Assembly: GCA_022813625.1 (NCBI GenBank)
Contig: JAKLMB010000046.1
Coordinates: forward strand, 1-64,000
DNA: 64,000 bases
From: Aaosphaeria pasadenensis
Lineage: Eukaryota; Ascomycota; Dothideomycetes; Pleosporales
Reading direction: 5' to 3'
Both the position numbers and the translations under genes were made by a program. The notes beneath the pieces were generated by a model, which was not told the origin of the DNA, did no database searches, and saw only the letters and a list, made by a program, of their open reading frames with translations. Shown here piece by piece: positions 46,914 through 58,257 of the stretch (the first letter of the stretch is position 1; every line of letters starts with the position of its first letter).

Positions 46914-47586
46914 TGGTCTTGAACCATTAATAAACTGTATGCTAGTGTGGAAATGAGTAGAGTAGAAATAGTCTTTGCATTGCCATGTAAAGTAATATAA
47001 ACTAATGTTTGATGTGCCATTCTCTCTCCCACTCTACAGATCTGTGAGATCGATCATCATGCGAAAAATGGCATTTCAAAATCAGATTAATTAGTAAGAC
47101 GGCACCCATCCACTTCCTAGACTGAGAGCTTCTTCGCGTTGTAATGACTCCTTTGTGGCACTCAATACTCCTGACTACTGCACTGTGACTGCCAACTGCC
47201 TCGCCTCGCTTAGATTGATAGAAGAACAGCTATTTGCAGTATTGGTAAATCAACCGGTATTGCCTTACAAACTTGATTGACAAGGGGAATTGCTCTCGTC
47301 AAAGACCTCACCAACATCACTTCGTCGGCCTTCCCCTATGCGATATGTGCTCGGTTGGATGTTCTGCTTGACGGGTAGAACAATGGTTTGCACCACACAT
47401 TTCATGTATTTTATTTATAGCCTCTTGTTCCGTACTTAACATTAGCGAGTCACCAGAATGGTTCAAACAGAGCTTGTATGCCTAGGATTGGCTATACTGG
47501 GAAGGTGTCGTTCGCTGAAAAATCACATGATATAACGGTCATATTAGAATGGTGAACGCATTGTATTATTGATTATTATGCTCCTT
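46914..47586. other. Convergent intergenic region
   Basis: About 670 bp between IFA38 and the first secreted-protein gene, moderately AT-rich. No gene is seen. Confidence 0.45.
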
Positions 47587-48456
47587 CTAGCTGGTAGCTG
47601 AGCTAACAGGCAACGTCACTGGCGTTGCGCTCGCTGATGGTGTTGCAGTAGGAGTAGGTGTACCACCACCGCCATTCTTCTTTTGAACCACGGCCTGAAC
47701 AACTTGTCCTGCCGTGTTGAAGACAATGTCGACCAGGGCGTTAAGTGGCTCGTATGAGAAAGTCTTCTGGATGAGACCGCTCGAGAGATTCTTGTCGTCG
47801 CCGACTTGAGTCATGTTCTGCTTGTAGTTTCCAACGATGGTGGAGAGAGCTCCAGTTGCGCCGCCGACGACTTCCTGGACAATGTTTCCAAGGTTGTCGA
47901 CGAGGAAGTTGAGGGTCGTTCCGCCCTGAGTGACGGATCCAAGGAGACCATCGACAGCACCAATGACATCGCCGATCAAGTCAGTGACATTGTTGATGAG
48001 TCCGATTAGGAGAGGGTTGAGGTCGAGCGATTCAAAGACACGCTCAACGATGTCCACAAGATGACCGAGCCTGACAATCAACTCTAGGTTGACATCGACG
48101 TCTGCGATCGTAACATTGATCTTCTGAACAGCCACCTGGACTCCAGCGTTGACTTGAACGAGACCTGCAACCTTGGCGTTCAAGTTGATGTCGGCTTGCA
48201 GCTTTTCGACGCCGAGCTCGATGCGGCCGACGTGAAGCTCCGGCACGTTTAGGTAGACATCTGGAGGTGTTGATGTGCTGACCTGTGGTGGAGCTGTTGG
48301 CGTGCCAGGCGTTCCGCTTGGAGGAGCTTGTGAGGTTTCGGATGGAATTTCTGATGTGGGTGAAGCGGTAGCAGTTTGTGCCAAAATCTGTGTCGAGAAA
48401 GCGACAATGAGGAAGACACACAGGAAGATCCTGCGAAACAAAAGAATGTTTGACAT
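47587..48456 (-). CDS. Secreted protein of unknown function, paralog A
   Basis: Single-exon gene of 289 residues. Residues 1-26 form a clear signal peptide (hydrophobic FLCVFLIVAFSTQILAQ). A Ser/Thr/Pro-rich linker spans residues 28-64. A conserved block (residues 66-150) starts DVYLNVPELHVGRIEL, contains INLNAK and NAGVQV, and ends at LDLNPLL. A hydrophobic Gly/Val-rich region follows and the C-terminus is again Thr/Pro-rich (TPTPTATPSASATP), probably O-glycosylated. There are no cysteines in the mature part. The conserved block is shared with the divergent gene at 49013-49936, so the two arose by duplication. I do not recognise the family and assign no function; a cell-wall or secreted role is inferred from the signal peptide only. 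Confidence 0.75.
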   Translation of the reverse strand: MSNILLFRRIFLCVFLIVAFSTQILAQTATASPTSEIPSETSQAPPSGTPGTPTAPPQVSTSTPPDVYLNVPELHVGRIELGVEKLQADINLNAKVAGLVQVNAGVQVAVQKINVTIADVDVNLELIVRLGHLVDIVERVFESLDLNPLLIGLINNVTDLIGDVIGAVDGLLGSVTQGGTTLNFLVDNLGNIVQEVVGGATGALSTIVGNYKQNMTQVGDDKNLSSGLIQKTFSYEPLNALVDIVFNTAGQVVQAVVQKKNGGGGTPTPTATPSASATPVTLPVSSATS

Positions 48457-49012
48457 GATTGCGAGTTCAAAAGAGCGACAACAACAAAAAAAATATTGTT
48501 AAGGAGCTGCGAGCATTCCAAACCAAGGGGAGCGTTCACGAAGATATGGCCTGGCCATTTGCAAGCTTGTCGCCCACTTGTGATGGGCAAAACGTGTTTG
48601 CCATGAACTCATTTCGGATAAAACATCAATGCAGCCGCTGTCAGGGTATATTCCAAGGCGCATTCAACGCCATGCAATGGGATTCCCAGGATCAAGGTCT
48701 TAAAAATGATGGAATTCACTCTAGTGTGCAACAAATTCGATCAGCAAATCTTATCGCGACATCACATTGGTCTCCTTAATCAATTTTCTTCTGCCTTTCT
48801 GCCAGTACGTTTCCTTGAATTTTAATGCATCCATGCACGCGATCATGTAGACTCAAATTGTTTTTGTCAACGCTCATCCCCCACAAGTTGATGTAGGGCC
48901 CATTCCTCACAGCTCATGCTCTCGCTGCGTTGCCATTCTTTTCTGAACATTCCTTCAAGCTGCGTCAAGATCTAAACTTTGGACATCAATTGCACACATC
49001 ACTTTCGTTATA
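48457..49012. promoter_or_regulatory. Divergent promoter region of the secreted paralog pair
   Basis: About 560 bp between the start codons of two homologous secreted-protein genes. Both could be controlled from here. I see no clear TATA or CCAAT box. Confidence 0.4.
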
Positions 49013-49936
49013 ATGAAACTTACACTCTCTCTTCTCCCGCTTGCTTTCTTGCCATTGTCTACCTTTGGACAAGGTATATCGGATGATGATGGCTACTCTG
49101 GATACAAACTGGATATTCGTCAAGACAACGATCCCCTCGCCGTTGTGTACGAAACAGAAAATACCAACAACAATGTCTCGTCATCGATACCAGAGCCCGA
49201 CGTGTTCTTGAATGCCTCAGTCCACGTTGGAGAAATCAACATTGAGGTCCAAAACCTGACCGCAAAGATCAATCTTGACGCCCAAGTTCTTCAACTGTTG
49301 CAATTCAATGCCGGCGTCGATCTCAGCATCGACCGCGTCTTCCTGCTCATCCAAAACGTCACCGCGAAAGTTCTGCTGGAAGCCCGCCTCGAAAACCTCG
49401 TTTTGATGATCAACGACACCTTGAATTCCATCGACCTGAACCCCATCATCGCTGAGCTTGGAAATGGTCTCGGAACGATCATCAATGAGACAGGCGAGCT
49501 GATCGGCGGCCTGGAAGCCGAAGAGGCTACCGCAAAGAACAAGCGCGGCATCGATCTGATGCAATTCCAGCTCGAGAGCAACATTCTCTACTCAGTGAAT
49601 GACTACTCTGGCAACACGCACACCAATCGCATTCTTGCACAGGACGGCGACATTGTCGAGCAGACCCTCGACAACAACGGCCGTATTCAAGCAACGAGGA
49701 ACGTTGGTAATTACCTCCAGGACATGCGGTTCAACGGTTTCAATCAGACCGTCACCTACAAGGGTCAAGAGGTGTGGGAGGAAGAGTATGTTTATGAGCC
49801 ATTCCCTGGCCTAATGGCTATCTCTGGAATCTTCCTCGACAAAGATAGTGGGGCGGTTGTTGGCGCTCAGCTGTTGGCTGAGGCGAGGGGAGGTGGTTCT
49901 TCGTCGATATCAGCAAGCGAAGAGCTGAAGTCGTAA
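49013..49936 (+). CDS. Secreted protein of unknown function, paralog B
   Basis: Single-exon gene of 307 residues. A signal peptide covers residues 1-19 (MKLTLSLLPLAFLPLSTFG). After an acidic linker, residues 63-146 repeat the block of paralog A: DVFLNASVHVGEI, KINLDAQ, FNAGVDL and SIDLNPII at aligned positions. Several N-glycosylation sequons occur (NAS, NLT, NVT, NDT, NET). The C-terminal half differs from paralog A and contains YSVNDYSGNTHTNRIL and a WEEEYVYEPFPGLM segment; the EPF/EPL patch may be the counterpart of SYEPLNAL in paralog A. There is a possible basic processing site, KNKRG, near residue 182. The family is unknown to me. The intact frame and signal peptide support a functional secreted product. 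Confidence 0.75.
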   Translation: MKLTLSLLPLAFLPLSTFGQGISDDDGYSGYKLDIRQDNDPLAVVYETENTNNNVSSSIPEPDVFLNASVHVGEINIEVQNLTAKINLDAQVLQLLQFNAGVDLSIDRVFLLIQNVTAKVLLEARLENLVLMINDTLNSIDLNPIIAELGNGLGTIINETGELIGGLEAEEATAKNKRGIDLMQFQLESNILYSVNDYSGNTHTNRILAQDGDIVEQTLDNNGRIQATRNVGNYLQDMRFNGFNQTVTYKGQEVWEEEYVYEPFPGLMAISGIFLDKDSGAVVGAQLLAEARGGGSSSISASEELKS

Positions 49937-52111
49937 TTGTATGGTGTTTTCCATATCCTGTAGATGCAAATAAAACCAATTTCTAATGTAATCGTCTGAC
50001 AATCTTTTGAAGAGTACGGAGACATACATACACTGGCTCGCGCTGAAAACGGCCGAGACTTTAGGATCTCCATCGACAGGCATGGAGAGTGGGGGATGAA
50101 CATGTGTGCCGTTGTCGGCAGTCGTGAGCACGGTGCGCGTGCTTGTTCTCAGGGGGATCTGCACATGGTAAATGCCTTGCCAACTTGTTACATTATAGAA
50201 CAAGGATTGTGCCTTTTAATGTTCAACCTGATTCAAGTTTCTTCGCACATTTACGAGCACCAGTCATGGGATGAATATAGTTGCATTAAGCTAAGACTAA
50301 ACAATGGTTACAATTAGATGCTTAGTTTCTGTGTAGAATTGATGGATTTCATAAAATATGAAGACATCAGAGAAGCAATGTTGTCTCTTATTGTTACAAG
50401 AATTGCGGTTGATGCATTGGGACGGCGGGACGGGATTGGTCTGACGGTCTCTGAGCTAACTATAACAGGTAATTACCCCGGACCATGGCCCAGCACTTAA
50501 TCATGGCAACGGTAACGGCAACGGTAATGTCTCTGAGACATGGAAAGGCATCGTCTCATTGTCTGGCAGCTCTGGCTGTTAACATGCTGAGCAACTCCCT
50601 CAGATTTGGGATCAGTGTCAAGTATACGCAACGTTCACTATTGCTTTGAGTGAACCAACCTTGCGCCCACGGAAGCATTGAATGAATATACTAATGAGAT
50701 GAACGAAAACCAAACTCTTAGCAATTAATGCTCGTTCTCATCCTGCTATATCACCATAGCATCGCCGTAAATTCACGTTTTGTAGTTCGGGGAGGCTGAA
50801 CACTGTCTTCCAGCACGGATAGATCAAACACAACGTTCATCTCATCATAGCAAATCGCCTAGAAAATCCGACAAGACTTTGCAGTATTCCTAAATGTTTT
50901 CTCTCAAACTAAACTAGGTACTAGAGGTAGATGTCCTTGTGGAAACGCCCTTCAGATCTCTTGGGAGCATAAAGATTCTCCAGACTCGTAGGGAGAAATT
51001 ATGAGAAAAGGAACATCTGATCAGTTTCAGCTTAGAGAGGTCTGGAGAAAAGTATTCGATTTTATCGGTCCTTTGGAATTGAGTCACAATCTTTGATTTC
51101 TCTTAAATATACTGTTCATTGTGGTTTCAACATCCTCAATGACAATAGTCTGGTTCTGTTGGATTGGTAGGATGTTTTTACAAATTCTTTCTAAAGCTCT
51201 ATATCTACAATAGCAATTTTACCTTTTCTTTTAAGCCTGAAAAGAGTTGTATCTATTTTAGAGAGTAAAGAAAAATAAATCGTGAACCAAAAATCAGGAA
51301 AACGAAACAAGTTGAACATTCTATGAGATCACAAAGGCGCCTGAAATGATTTCTTAGGCTTCGCGTGAGTCAAATGATGTTATTTCTCAATATCGTTGTC
51401 TACTCTTGCTGCTGTATTCCCATTCTAGGTGACAATGACTCTCTTCGTCGACTTAGCTTTGCTGGTTTGCTGCGTGAAAATCAGCTTCACCATATTTTTA
51501 CCAAGATATGTTTGTTAAGGAAACTAGGGTGACATTGTATGTGGATCTTTTTGAGTGTGAGTTCGTTTTGAAAATGATTTTAGTAATATTTAGATTTTCA
51601 GGAATTATGTCTATATTCAGAAGCGTGACAGTATACGATAAGCTGCCCACCTTGATGAACAAAAAAAACCATTGAACACATAACTAGCAATTGAATTTAC
51701 TTTAACACTACACCAAGCAGGACCCAGAGCTCATACCAAAGACAGAATAATGATACTAATAGAGACGACATTGTGTAGGGCAGTGGACGGAATGTCATGG
51801 TCATGTCCTTTTCGGAGGTTGAGATCCTAGTAGGGTACAAAGCTTTATGTCTACACTAAACTATCGGAGTACTTGATTCTTGGTGTGTCTTCACTTCAGA
51901 TGGCAATTGGTAGTTGGGACGATTTGTGATGTGTGAAACTATCTTCATGATTTGAATTGGTATATATAAACATGCAACCAGGGCTCTCACCCTCGCGGCC
52001 AAAGTGAGGTACATGGAATAAGAGCTCGGATTTCCACCAAGCAGTTTTTCAATCCGCCACTAGTCTTCGACTTTTGCTACAAAGAAAATGCGGACATCGT
52101 GGATGACATCC
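49937..52111. other. AT-rich gene-free block
   Basis: About 2.2 kb without a supported gene. From about 50500 to 52060 no frame of 60 or more codons exists on either strand, and the sequence is visibly AT-rich, especially 50880-51760. This resembles an AT-rich relict, perhaps a transposon remnant degraded by RIP, but I could not identify any element or terminal repeats. A short tandem repeat of GGYAAY units lies at 50505-50528. Confidence 0.5.
50505..50528. repeat. Four tandem GGYAAY hexamers
   Basis: The hexamers GGCAAC, GGTAAC, GGCAAC and GGTAAT follow one another exactly. A small direct repeat at the edge of the AT-rich block. Confidence 0.75.
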
Positions 52112-52636
52112 TTAGTTGCCGCCACCAGAGATGGTAGCATCGAAGTTGACAGCGGTGCTAGCCTGACCGGCGTTCTTCGTGTCGGTGGCGATGTTGTTGT
52201 TGAGTTTCTTGAGCTCGTCTGCGAGCTTGGCGGAGACGTCCTCGCCGTTGGCCTGCTTGGATTCGAGCTGGATCTTGGTGGCCATGAGCTTGAGGACCTT
52301 GTTCTTGATCTTGCCATTCTGGAGAGCGGTGGCGGCATCGCCGCTTGCGGCCTCGATCTGGGTGTTGAAGGCCTCCTTCTCGGCGTCGTTGGCGACGTTG
52401 TTGACCTCAGCGAGGAACTTCACGTCGGCGGGGTCGATGTTGCCGGGGTTGTTGAGGTCGAGCGCAGAGAAGGCGGCAAGGGCCTCTGCCTCTGCATTTC
52501 CGGCGGTTCCTCCAGAGATCTGGATGTCATTGAAGGTGGTGTCGGCGAGGACGGGGCCGTTCTGGCGCCTGATGGCAGCGGGCGCAGCGAGTGCGAGGGC
52601 ACCGAAGGTGATGGCTGTGGCGATGGAGAAACGCAT
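52112..52636 (-). CDS. Small secreted protein, helical, cysteine-free
   Basis: Single-exon gene of 174 residues. Residues 1-18 form a signal peptide (MRFSIATAITFGALALAA), followed by an Arg-Arg pair at 23-24 suitable for Kex2-type cleavage. The mature part is rich in Ala, Asn, Asp and Lys, predicted helical, with DTTFNDIQISGGTAGNAEAE near the start and LQNGKIKNKVLKLMATKIQL near the middle. I recall similar small secreted proteins in many ascomycetes with the same KIKNKVLKL segment, none with a firm function as far as I know. Its promoter carries a TATA box. It lies beside the AT-rich block. Confidence 0.75.
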   Translation of the reverse strand: MRFSIATAITFGALALAAPAAIRRQNGPVLADTTFNDIQISGGTAGNAEAEALAAFSALDLNNPGNIDPADVKFLAEVNNVANDAEKEAFNTQIEAASGDAATALQNGKIKNKVLKLMATKIQLESKQANGEDVSAKLADELKKLNNNIATDTKNAGQASTAVNFDATISGGGN

Positions 52637-53967
52637 AGTGATAGTTGGGGTATAATATGATTTAGGGGGAAGGATTGGAATAATATGCGTTTGTAAGGAA
52701 GGGATTGTAGTGAGTAAACAAACAGACCGGCTGAAAGATAAATATTATGCGAAGAAACAAAGCAGCGTCAAGCTGGTGAAGATGCAGAGAATGATTGAAG
52801 TGGTGAGTGACTGAAGTGATGAGAGAAGATTTGACTGTCCATCGTGAAGTATTATATATACCAATTCTTGATGACACTGCGTCGAACGGAGCATTGGTAG
52901 AATGGCGCGCGGTTGCGCTCTGAAGCAAGCTAGAAGGTGGGAGCGAAGTTGCTACCATCGCACTCGGTTCTAGCGGTATGTCTCCAGTGCCCACAGGATG
53001 CAATTCCCACTAAACTGTCGTGCGCGCGTATCAGATGGCCTGAGGGCAGACATCAGGAACCCCAGCGGTGAATGGTACACAAGATTCTCCACGTCTAAGA
53101 AGCGTGCGGCGGAATATTGCAGACACGAGATGCCGCAAGACATGGGTGGTGATCGCCCTTGGCGTCATTAACGTGTATAACATTGGGCGACGAAGTACAC
53201 ATTGGGATTCTGAAACCAGTGTCTCTGGGAGGAGCCCGGAGCACAGGCTGGCAGGCATTCGAACATGGAGTCACTCCTACCTTTTCCTAACTGGGGTTGT
53301 AGGCGGCCCTGTCGAGATGAATTGATGCACGCCATTCTGGATTCTCTCGGGGGGTGGAACCGAGAGGCTGTCACAACGTTGTCGTTACAGGCGTTTTACA
53401 TGTATCATCGCATAGTGGGTACCTATAAGCTCCTTGGCATCAACGGAGAACATGCATTATTGAGCTTATTTTCAGCGCGCGCGATGGTGCATCTTGCGAC
53501 CAGAGTGAGCGCTGCAAGACTTCAAGGGAACCATCGCCGTTGAGGTTGTGTCAAATATTCGATCTGGGAGTAAGTGGGGCTGTTTAGTTCAGTTTTGCAT
53601 AGTTTCGACCCGGGACGACACCGCATGAACAGCGCCTATGTCGACATCCCTATTGAATATCCGCAAAAAGGGATATCCAGAATGTCCCAATTCTGTCCAC
53701 CAGGACGGGAACGAGGCGATGGTGAGGGTCTCAGGGTGCTGAAGGGCTAGTTGCTATGCTGGATCTCAACCTTGCCGGTATTTCGACGAAGTAAGAGCGA
53801 GATGAGATCCCCTTCTTAGACTGTTGAATACAGCGGCATTGTTCAGTGCCTTGGGGGAAATTACAGCCGACGTCAAGTCAAAGACCGCTTGCACGGAATA
53901 CTGGGAATGTTTTTGGGGGCAGTTTTCAGATCGGGAGAACTCCTGAACGAGACTTCATTGTATCCTC
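52637..53967. other. Intergenic region, no gene seen
   Basis: About 1.3 kb with the promoter of the small secreted protein and the 3' region of the NAGS gene. Short overlapping frames on both strands (for example 53031-53374) show no family resemblance. Confidence 0.45.
52853..52860 (-). promoter_or_regulatory. TATA box of the small secreted protein gene
   Basis: The minus-strand sequence TATATAAT lies about 217 bp upstream of the ATG at 52636. It is the best TATA-like element I noticed in the window. A transcription start some 30-60 bp further downstream would leave a leader of roughly 150-190 nt. Confidence 0.5.
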
Positions 53968-56345
53968 CTAGTCAGGACTCTTTCCATCGGCCCAACTGGG
54001 CACGACACCTTTGCACACTTTGACATAGGCATCCCATCTGGTCATGAAATCGGCCCCGTCTTTGTGGGCCTGCTCTTTAACTTGCTTCCGCCACTCCTCA
54101 ACTACCCCTTCCGTGGTCCAAAACATAGTCCACTGCCCTCCTGGTAGATTCCACATGCCCACCGCTCGCTCGAAATACCACTTATTAACTGGGTTGTTGG
54201 TCCGACTTCGCCATACTACACCATTAGGGAAGCAACTCCTGGTCAGTGCTCCCCAGACAATGTCTGCAACGCCACCGGAGCCCTGGGACTGTGTGAGCAC
54301 AGCAAATTTGTCCAAGTAGGGTATCCAAGTCGGATGGTCGAGCCCTGGTGTAAATTCTGCGGCTGGATGGCGTGCGGGTTCCCATGTGCATATAGCACCA
54401 CCCTCATAATTACCTACGATGATGATACCGGCGACACGACCTCGAATGCGCTGGAGATAATGCTCGGCATCTAGCTTACGGCGAAAAGAGTCTTCAATGA
54501 GATGTACAAGGCGAGGAAAGTCGATGCGCGGATCTGTCCCAAGTTCAATACTGGGTTCTAAAGATGAAGGGGGCCTCCAAGGTCCACTCGTTCTGGGGTC
54601 GGGTATCATGGTAAGGGGAATGCCCTTTTTGAGAAATGTGGACGGATTCGGCGCTGTCGATGCTAATGGCCGGTTGACTAGAGGACTGGGCAGGGATGAC
54701 GATATCATGGGCTTGTCGGTGAGCAGATTATGGATGAGTGGATTTTTCGAACGCCTGGTGCGAACACCTTCAGAAGGCTCGCTCAATTGTGCGACCTGCG
54801 ATGATATGGCGGCCTCAGCGGGAGTGATGATGATCGCTGATGATGACGGGGGCAATAATTGCAGGGCTCGTTGGACAGCGTCCAGATTCTTGATGTGACG
54901 TTTGGCGCTCAATCCTGCTGGTATGCGTTTCGGAGTTGAGCCGGCCACATTGGCAATCTGGGTCTCAGCAATTCTTGAAGATATATTGCTGCTGCCAAAA
55001 TAGGATTGGCGCTGCTCCCCGGATGTGGACATCAGCTGTAACCGACGTAAATCATTTTGCACATCGTGATATTCTGCCTCAAGATTGATAAAGACATGAG
55101 CACCATCGGGCCTTGTTTCTGACGGTATACCACCTAGGGGATCCAGAATGATGATACGATCCACACTTGGCTTCTCCGCCGTATCCTTCCCGGATGAAGT
55201 GAGAGAATCAGGTCCACCGTCTTTGCTCCTCGAACTCAGGACATTGATGTTAGCAAATTCCCTGGTCAATGCAAGCAACACGTCGTCTGCATGCACCCTG
55301 ACCTTCTTCAGGTCAGCATCGTAGGCAATGGGCGGTATGACTGGAATAATTCCGTCTTCAATGGGAGGCAAGAGCAGATGGTTGTTTTTGACCTCCACAC
55401 CACCCCGAATCTGCACGGTACTTGGGACTTCTGTAGGATCCACCGCTGAATAGGACAAAGCATGCCCAACCTCGAAAGCACCAGGCTCATTGTACTCCTC
55501 TAGGGCGTCGACAATGCGTGCGGACTCGTCGCGTACAGTCTTCTCCCATGTTGCCGTTAGTTCCAAGTCATCTACAGCACTGTCCTCGTCGCAATCCACC
55601 ACCACGGCAATGTTCAACCCCAGGCGAGCCATCTGGCCCAGGGTGAGAGCGATACCACCAATAGTCGCATCGTCGAGCATCTGCGGTTGGCGCAGCTTGA
55701 CAAGAGCAAGATGCAATGGATCTACAGGAATGCTCCTTTCTTGCACATTTATCTCTGGGAGCGGCTGTTGCGCAAATACAGGAGTGTTCTGAATGGCCTT
55801 GGTCGGCTCGTACAAGATCCCCAGATTGACGCCTGTACGAGTCAGCCTCCACTCATTGTGATGTGCCCGCTGAACAGCATCTCCTTCATGCACTATTGAA
55901 TTTGCAGTGAAGTATCCGGGTGTGCGCTGGTCGCCTGAGCTTTGTTTCGCTTTGGTACTCGGTCGCGGTTTGTGTGCAGAGGTGTCGAAGTGCTTGAGGA
56001 AGTTGCGTGCGTCTCGTTTTCCGGGCGATTCTTTGAGCGACTTAATCAATTGATCACGTTCAGCTCGTTGCCTCTCTTTGGCGGAGCTCTTTCGGTGATG
56101 ATGAGTACTGTATGGGCGGTCAATGCCGGTCGCGGAGTAGCTCGTGCTTGTAGCAGTGGAAAACGATGGGGATTGCGGATGACATGGGGACAGCTGCTTC
56201 AATTGTCCCTGATGCCTTCCAATGCTATCGGAAATACGAGGTTGAAACTGCTTATAGAAGCTCAGCTTGAGTTCGCATGCCAATGTGTCGGGGCGTCAAT
56301 TTGTGGGTGAGCTATGGGTGAGTCAAAGGGTAAAACGAACGGCAT
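53968..56345 (-). CDS. ARG2: Amino-acid N-acetyltransferase (N-acetylglutamate synthase), mitochondrial
   Basis: First enzyme of arginine synthesis in mitochondria; it acetylates glutamate from acetyl-CoA. The long exon is open from just after a TGA down to the stop at 53968, but has no ATG before about residue 200. A workable model uses ATG 56345, a 5-nt exon (56345-56341), an 80-nt intron (GTTCGT donor, 56340-56261) and exon 2 from 56260, giving 765 residues. A TTG start at 56283 or a missed upstream exon are alternatives. The N-terminal 90 residues are Ser/Thr/Arg/Lys-rich, as in presequences. A KRDARNFLKHF segment follows, as in fungal NAGS. The kinase-like domain occupies the middle. The C-terminal GNAT domain has IIIVGNYEGGAICTWEP, YLDKFAVLTQSQGSGGVADI, WRSRTNNPVNKWYFERAVG and GQWTMFWTTEG. 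The start is uncertain, the identity is not. Confidence 0.9.
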
Positions 56346-57204
56346 TCTTTGACGCAAGTCCCAAGCTCAGAGCAGGACTTTTCTGACAGATGAACATGCC
56401 TCATAATAAGGGAGGCCCGGATTACTGTGGGTATAGGTATGGTGGTGCTGCTGTAGGAAACACTTTGGGGCACGGTAAATATACAAAATTATGAGCGATA
56501 TAATATAGAGAGATTAAAGAGAGAGGAAGAGGGGGAAAGCGTCATAGCTGTAGTCGGATACTTTAATTAATCCCTCCCTTCGCCCATTGTCGTCTTTTTG
56601 ACTTTCTAATCGATTGCGCCGGCTAATCGATAAGGACTCGGACAGCAAATCCGACCGACTTCGGCATTCAAGTCAGTCATTGTCATTATTATAAAGAAAC
56701 TGGCTGCAAGTATTCGATATTTACCCTGACCTATGTGTGTACTGCACATACGTAATGACATATGCATACCTATGCATGACTTCATACCTACCTAGGTATT
56801 TGAAAGTTAATCGAGCGCCATCTTTGCCCCGCAAGCAAGCAAGCATAGACTAGAGAGAAGAAGGATATACCATTTCATTGTAGCACAAATGTATTCACAA
56901 CAGGAGTGACGCTATTATAATGTGAGCTAACCTAATAGCTTGAATAGAATGGTTATGTAGCTGTAGCTGTATAAGGTACCAATACGAAGGTATTACTTGC
57001 TTACCTGGGGTAAGGTGGGGTCCTGTCACATACAGTACGAACTGTCGGCTGCTCACGGGACCGGACCTATTCCCCAACGTTTGTCCCAGTGCTCTCTTAA
57101 ACATCAGCATTCATAGTCAGTGATAACACACTTGCATCTTCATTGCCAGTCAAGATAGTCGAAACGATACATCGATTCTATACTTAGCTTTTGTCAGATC
57201 CATC
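56346..57204. promoter_or_regulatory. Divergent intergenic region (NAGS / beta-hydroxyacid dehydrogenase)
   Basis: About 860 bp between divergent genes. It includes the palindrome TACCTAGGTA at 56789-56798. I see no gene. Confidence 0.4.
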
Positions 57205-58257
57205 ATGGCACCTCAAATAGCGTGGATTGGCCTCGGCAACATGGGAAGGGTCAGTTTCTCAGTAACTACCATCTTAAAAGTATTCGACACTGATACCGCT
57301 TGTGACTCTCCAGGGCATGTGCAAAAATCTTGTTGAGAAGGGTGATCTGGGCAGCAATCCTTTGATTCTTTATAACCGTACCAAGGCTCGGGCCGACGAT
57401 CTGGCAGCGAATTTGGGGAACGATCGGACCAGGGTCGTCGATTCCGTCCAAGACGTTGTCAAGAGTGCTGATATAATCTTCATCTGTCTCAGTGACGATG
57501 CCACCGTGAATAATACAGTCGATACGATACTGGAGAGTCCGGTATCTGGCAAGTTGATTGTCGACTGTTCTACCGTGCACCCAGACACCACCAATGCTCT
57601 GGAGAAGCGCATTGTAGCGAAGGGCGCGGAATTCGTCGGCATGCCAGGTAGGTATATTATATTCCTACATGCCCATTGTGTTGTCGACCCCATGGCTCAC
57701 ACTGCGTAGTATTTGGTGCTCCCGCAATGGCAAACTCTGGCAACCTCGTTTGCGTGATTGCAGGTAGCAAGGCTGCAACGTCCAAAGTGAAACCATATAC
57801 AAAAGGCGTCATGGGTCGCGCAGACATAGATTTCTCGAATCAGCCTGCGGGAAATGCCACCCTGCTCAAAGTAATTGGCAACACCTTCATCCTGAACATG
57901 GTGGAACAGCTTTCCGAAGGGCTCACTTTGGCAGAAAAGACCGGCCTAGGTACAGATAACTTGCACCAATGGATCGAAGCCATGTTCCCGGGTCCATATG
58001 CAGCATACTCGGCGCGTATGCTCGCCGGAGATTATTACAAGAGGGAAGAACCGCTCTTCCATGTTGATCTTGCTAGGAAAGATGCAGGACATGCTTTATC
58101 TCTTGCAAAAGAGACTGGTACCAGCATGCCAGCTTTGGCTGTCGCCAATGAACATCTTACTAAAGTGAAGGAGCACTTGGGCGACAAAGGAGACATCCCG
58201 AGTATATATGGAGCAGTGAGACAAGAGAGTGGACTGAAATTTGAGAATAAAGATTGA
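57205..58257 (+). CDS. Beta-hydroxyacid dehydrogenase (3-hydroxyisobutyrate dehydrogenase-like)
   Basis: NAD(P)-dependent oxidoreductase of the HIBADH / 6-phosphogluconate dehydrogenase NAD-binding family. Three exons (57205-57249, 57314-57647, 57710-58257) give 308 residues. The first intron splits the glycine-rich motif WIGLGNMGRGM. The substrate-binding DCSTVHPDTT is present, and the second intron joins FVGMP-VFGAPAMANSG. The catalytic lysine lies in LLKVIGNTFIL. The all-helical C-terminal domain ends around KEHLGDKGDIPSIYGAVRQE. Possible roles are valine catabolism or succinate-semialdehyde/glyoxylate reduction; sequence does not decide. No mitochondrial presequence is visible, which argues against the classical mitochondrial HIBADH. 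Confidence 0.87.
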
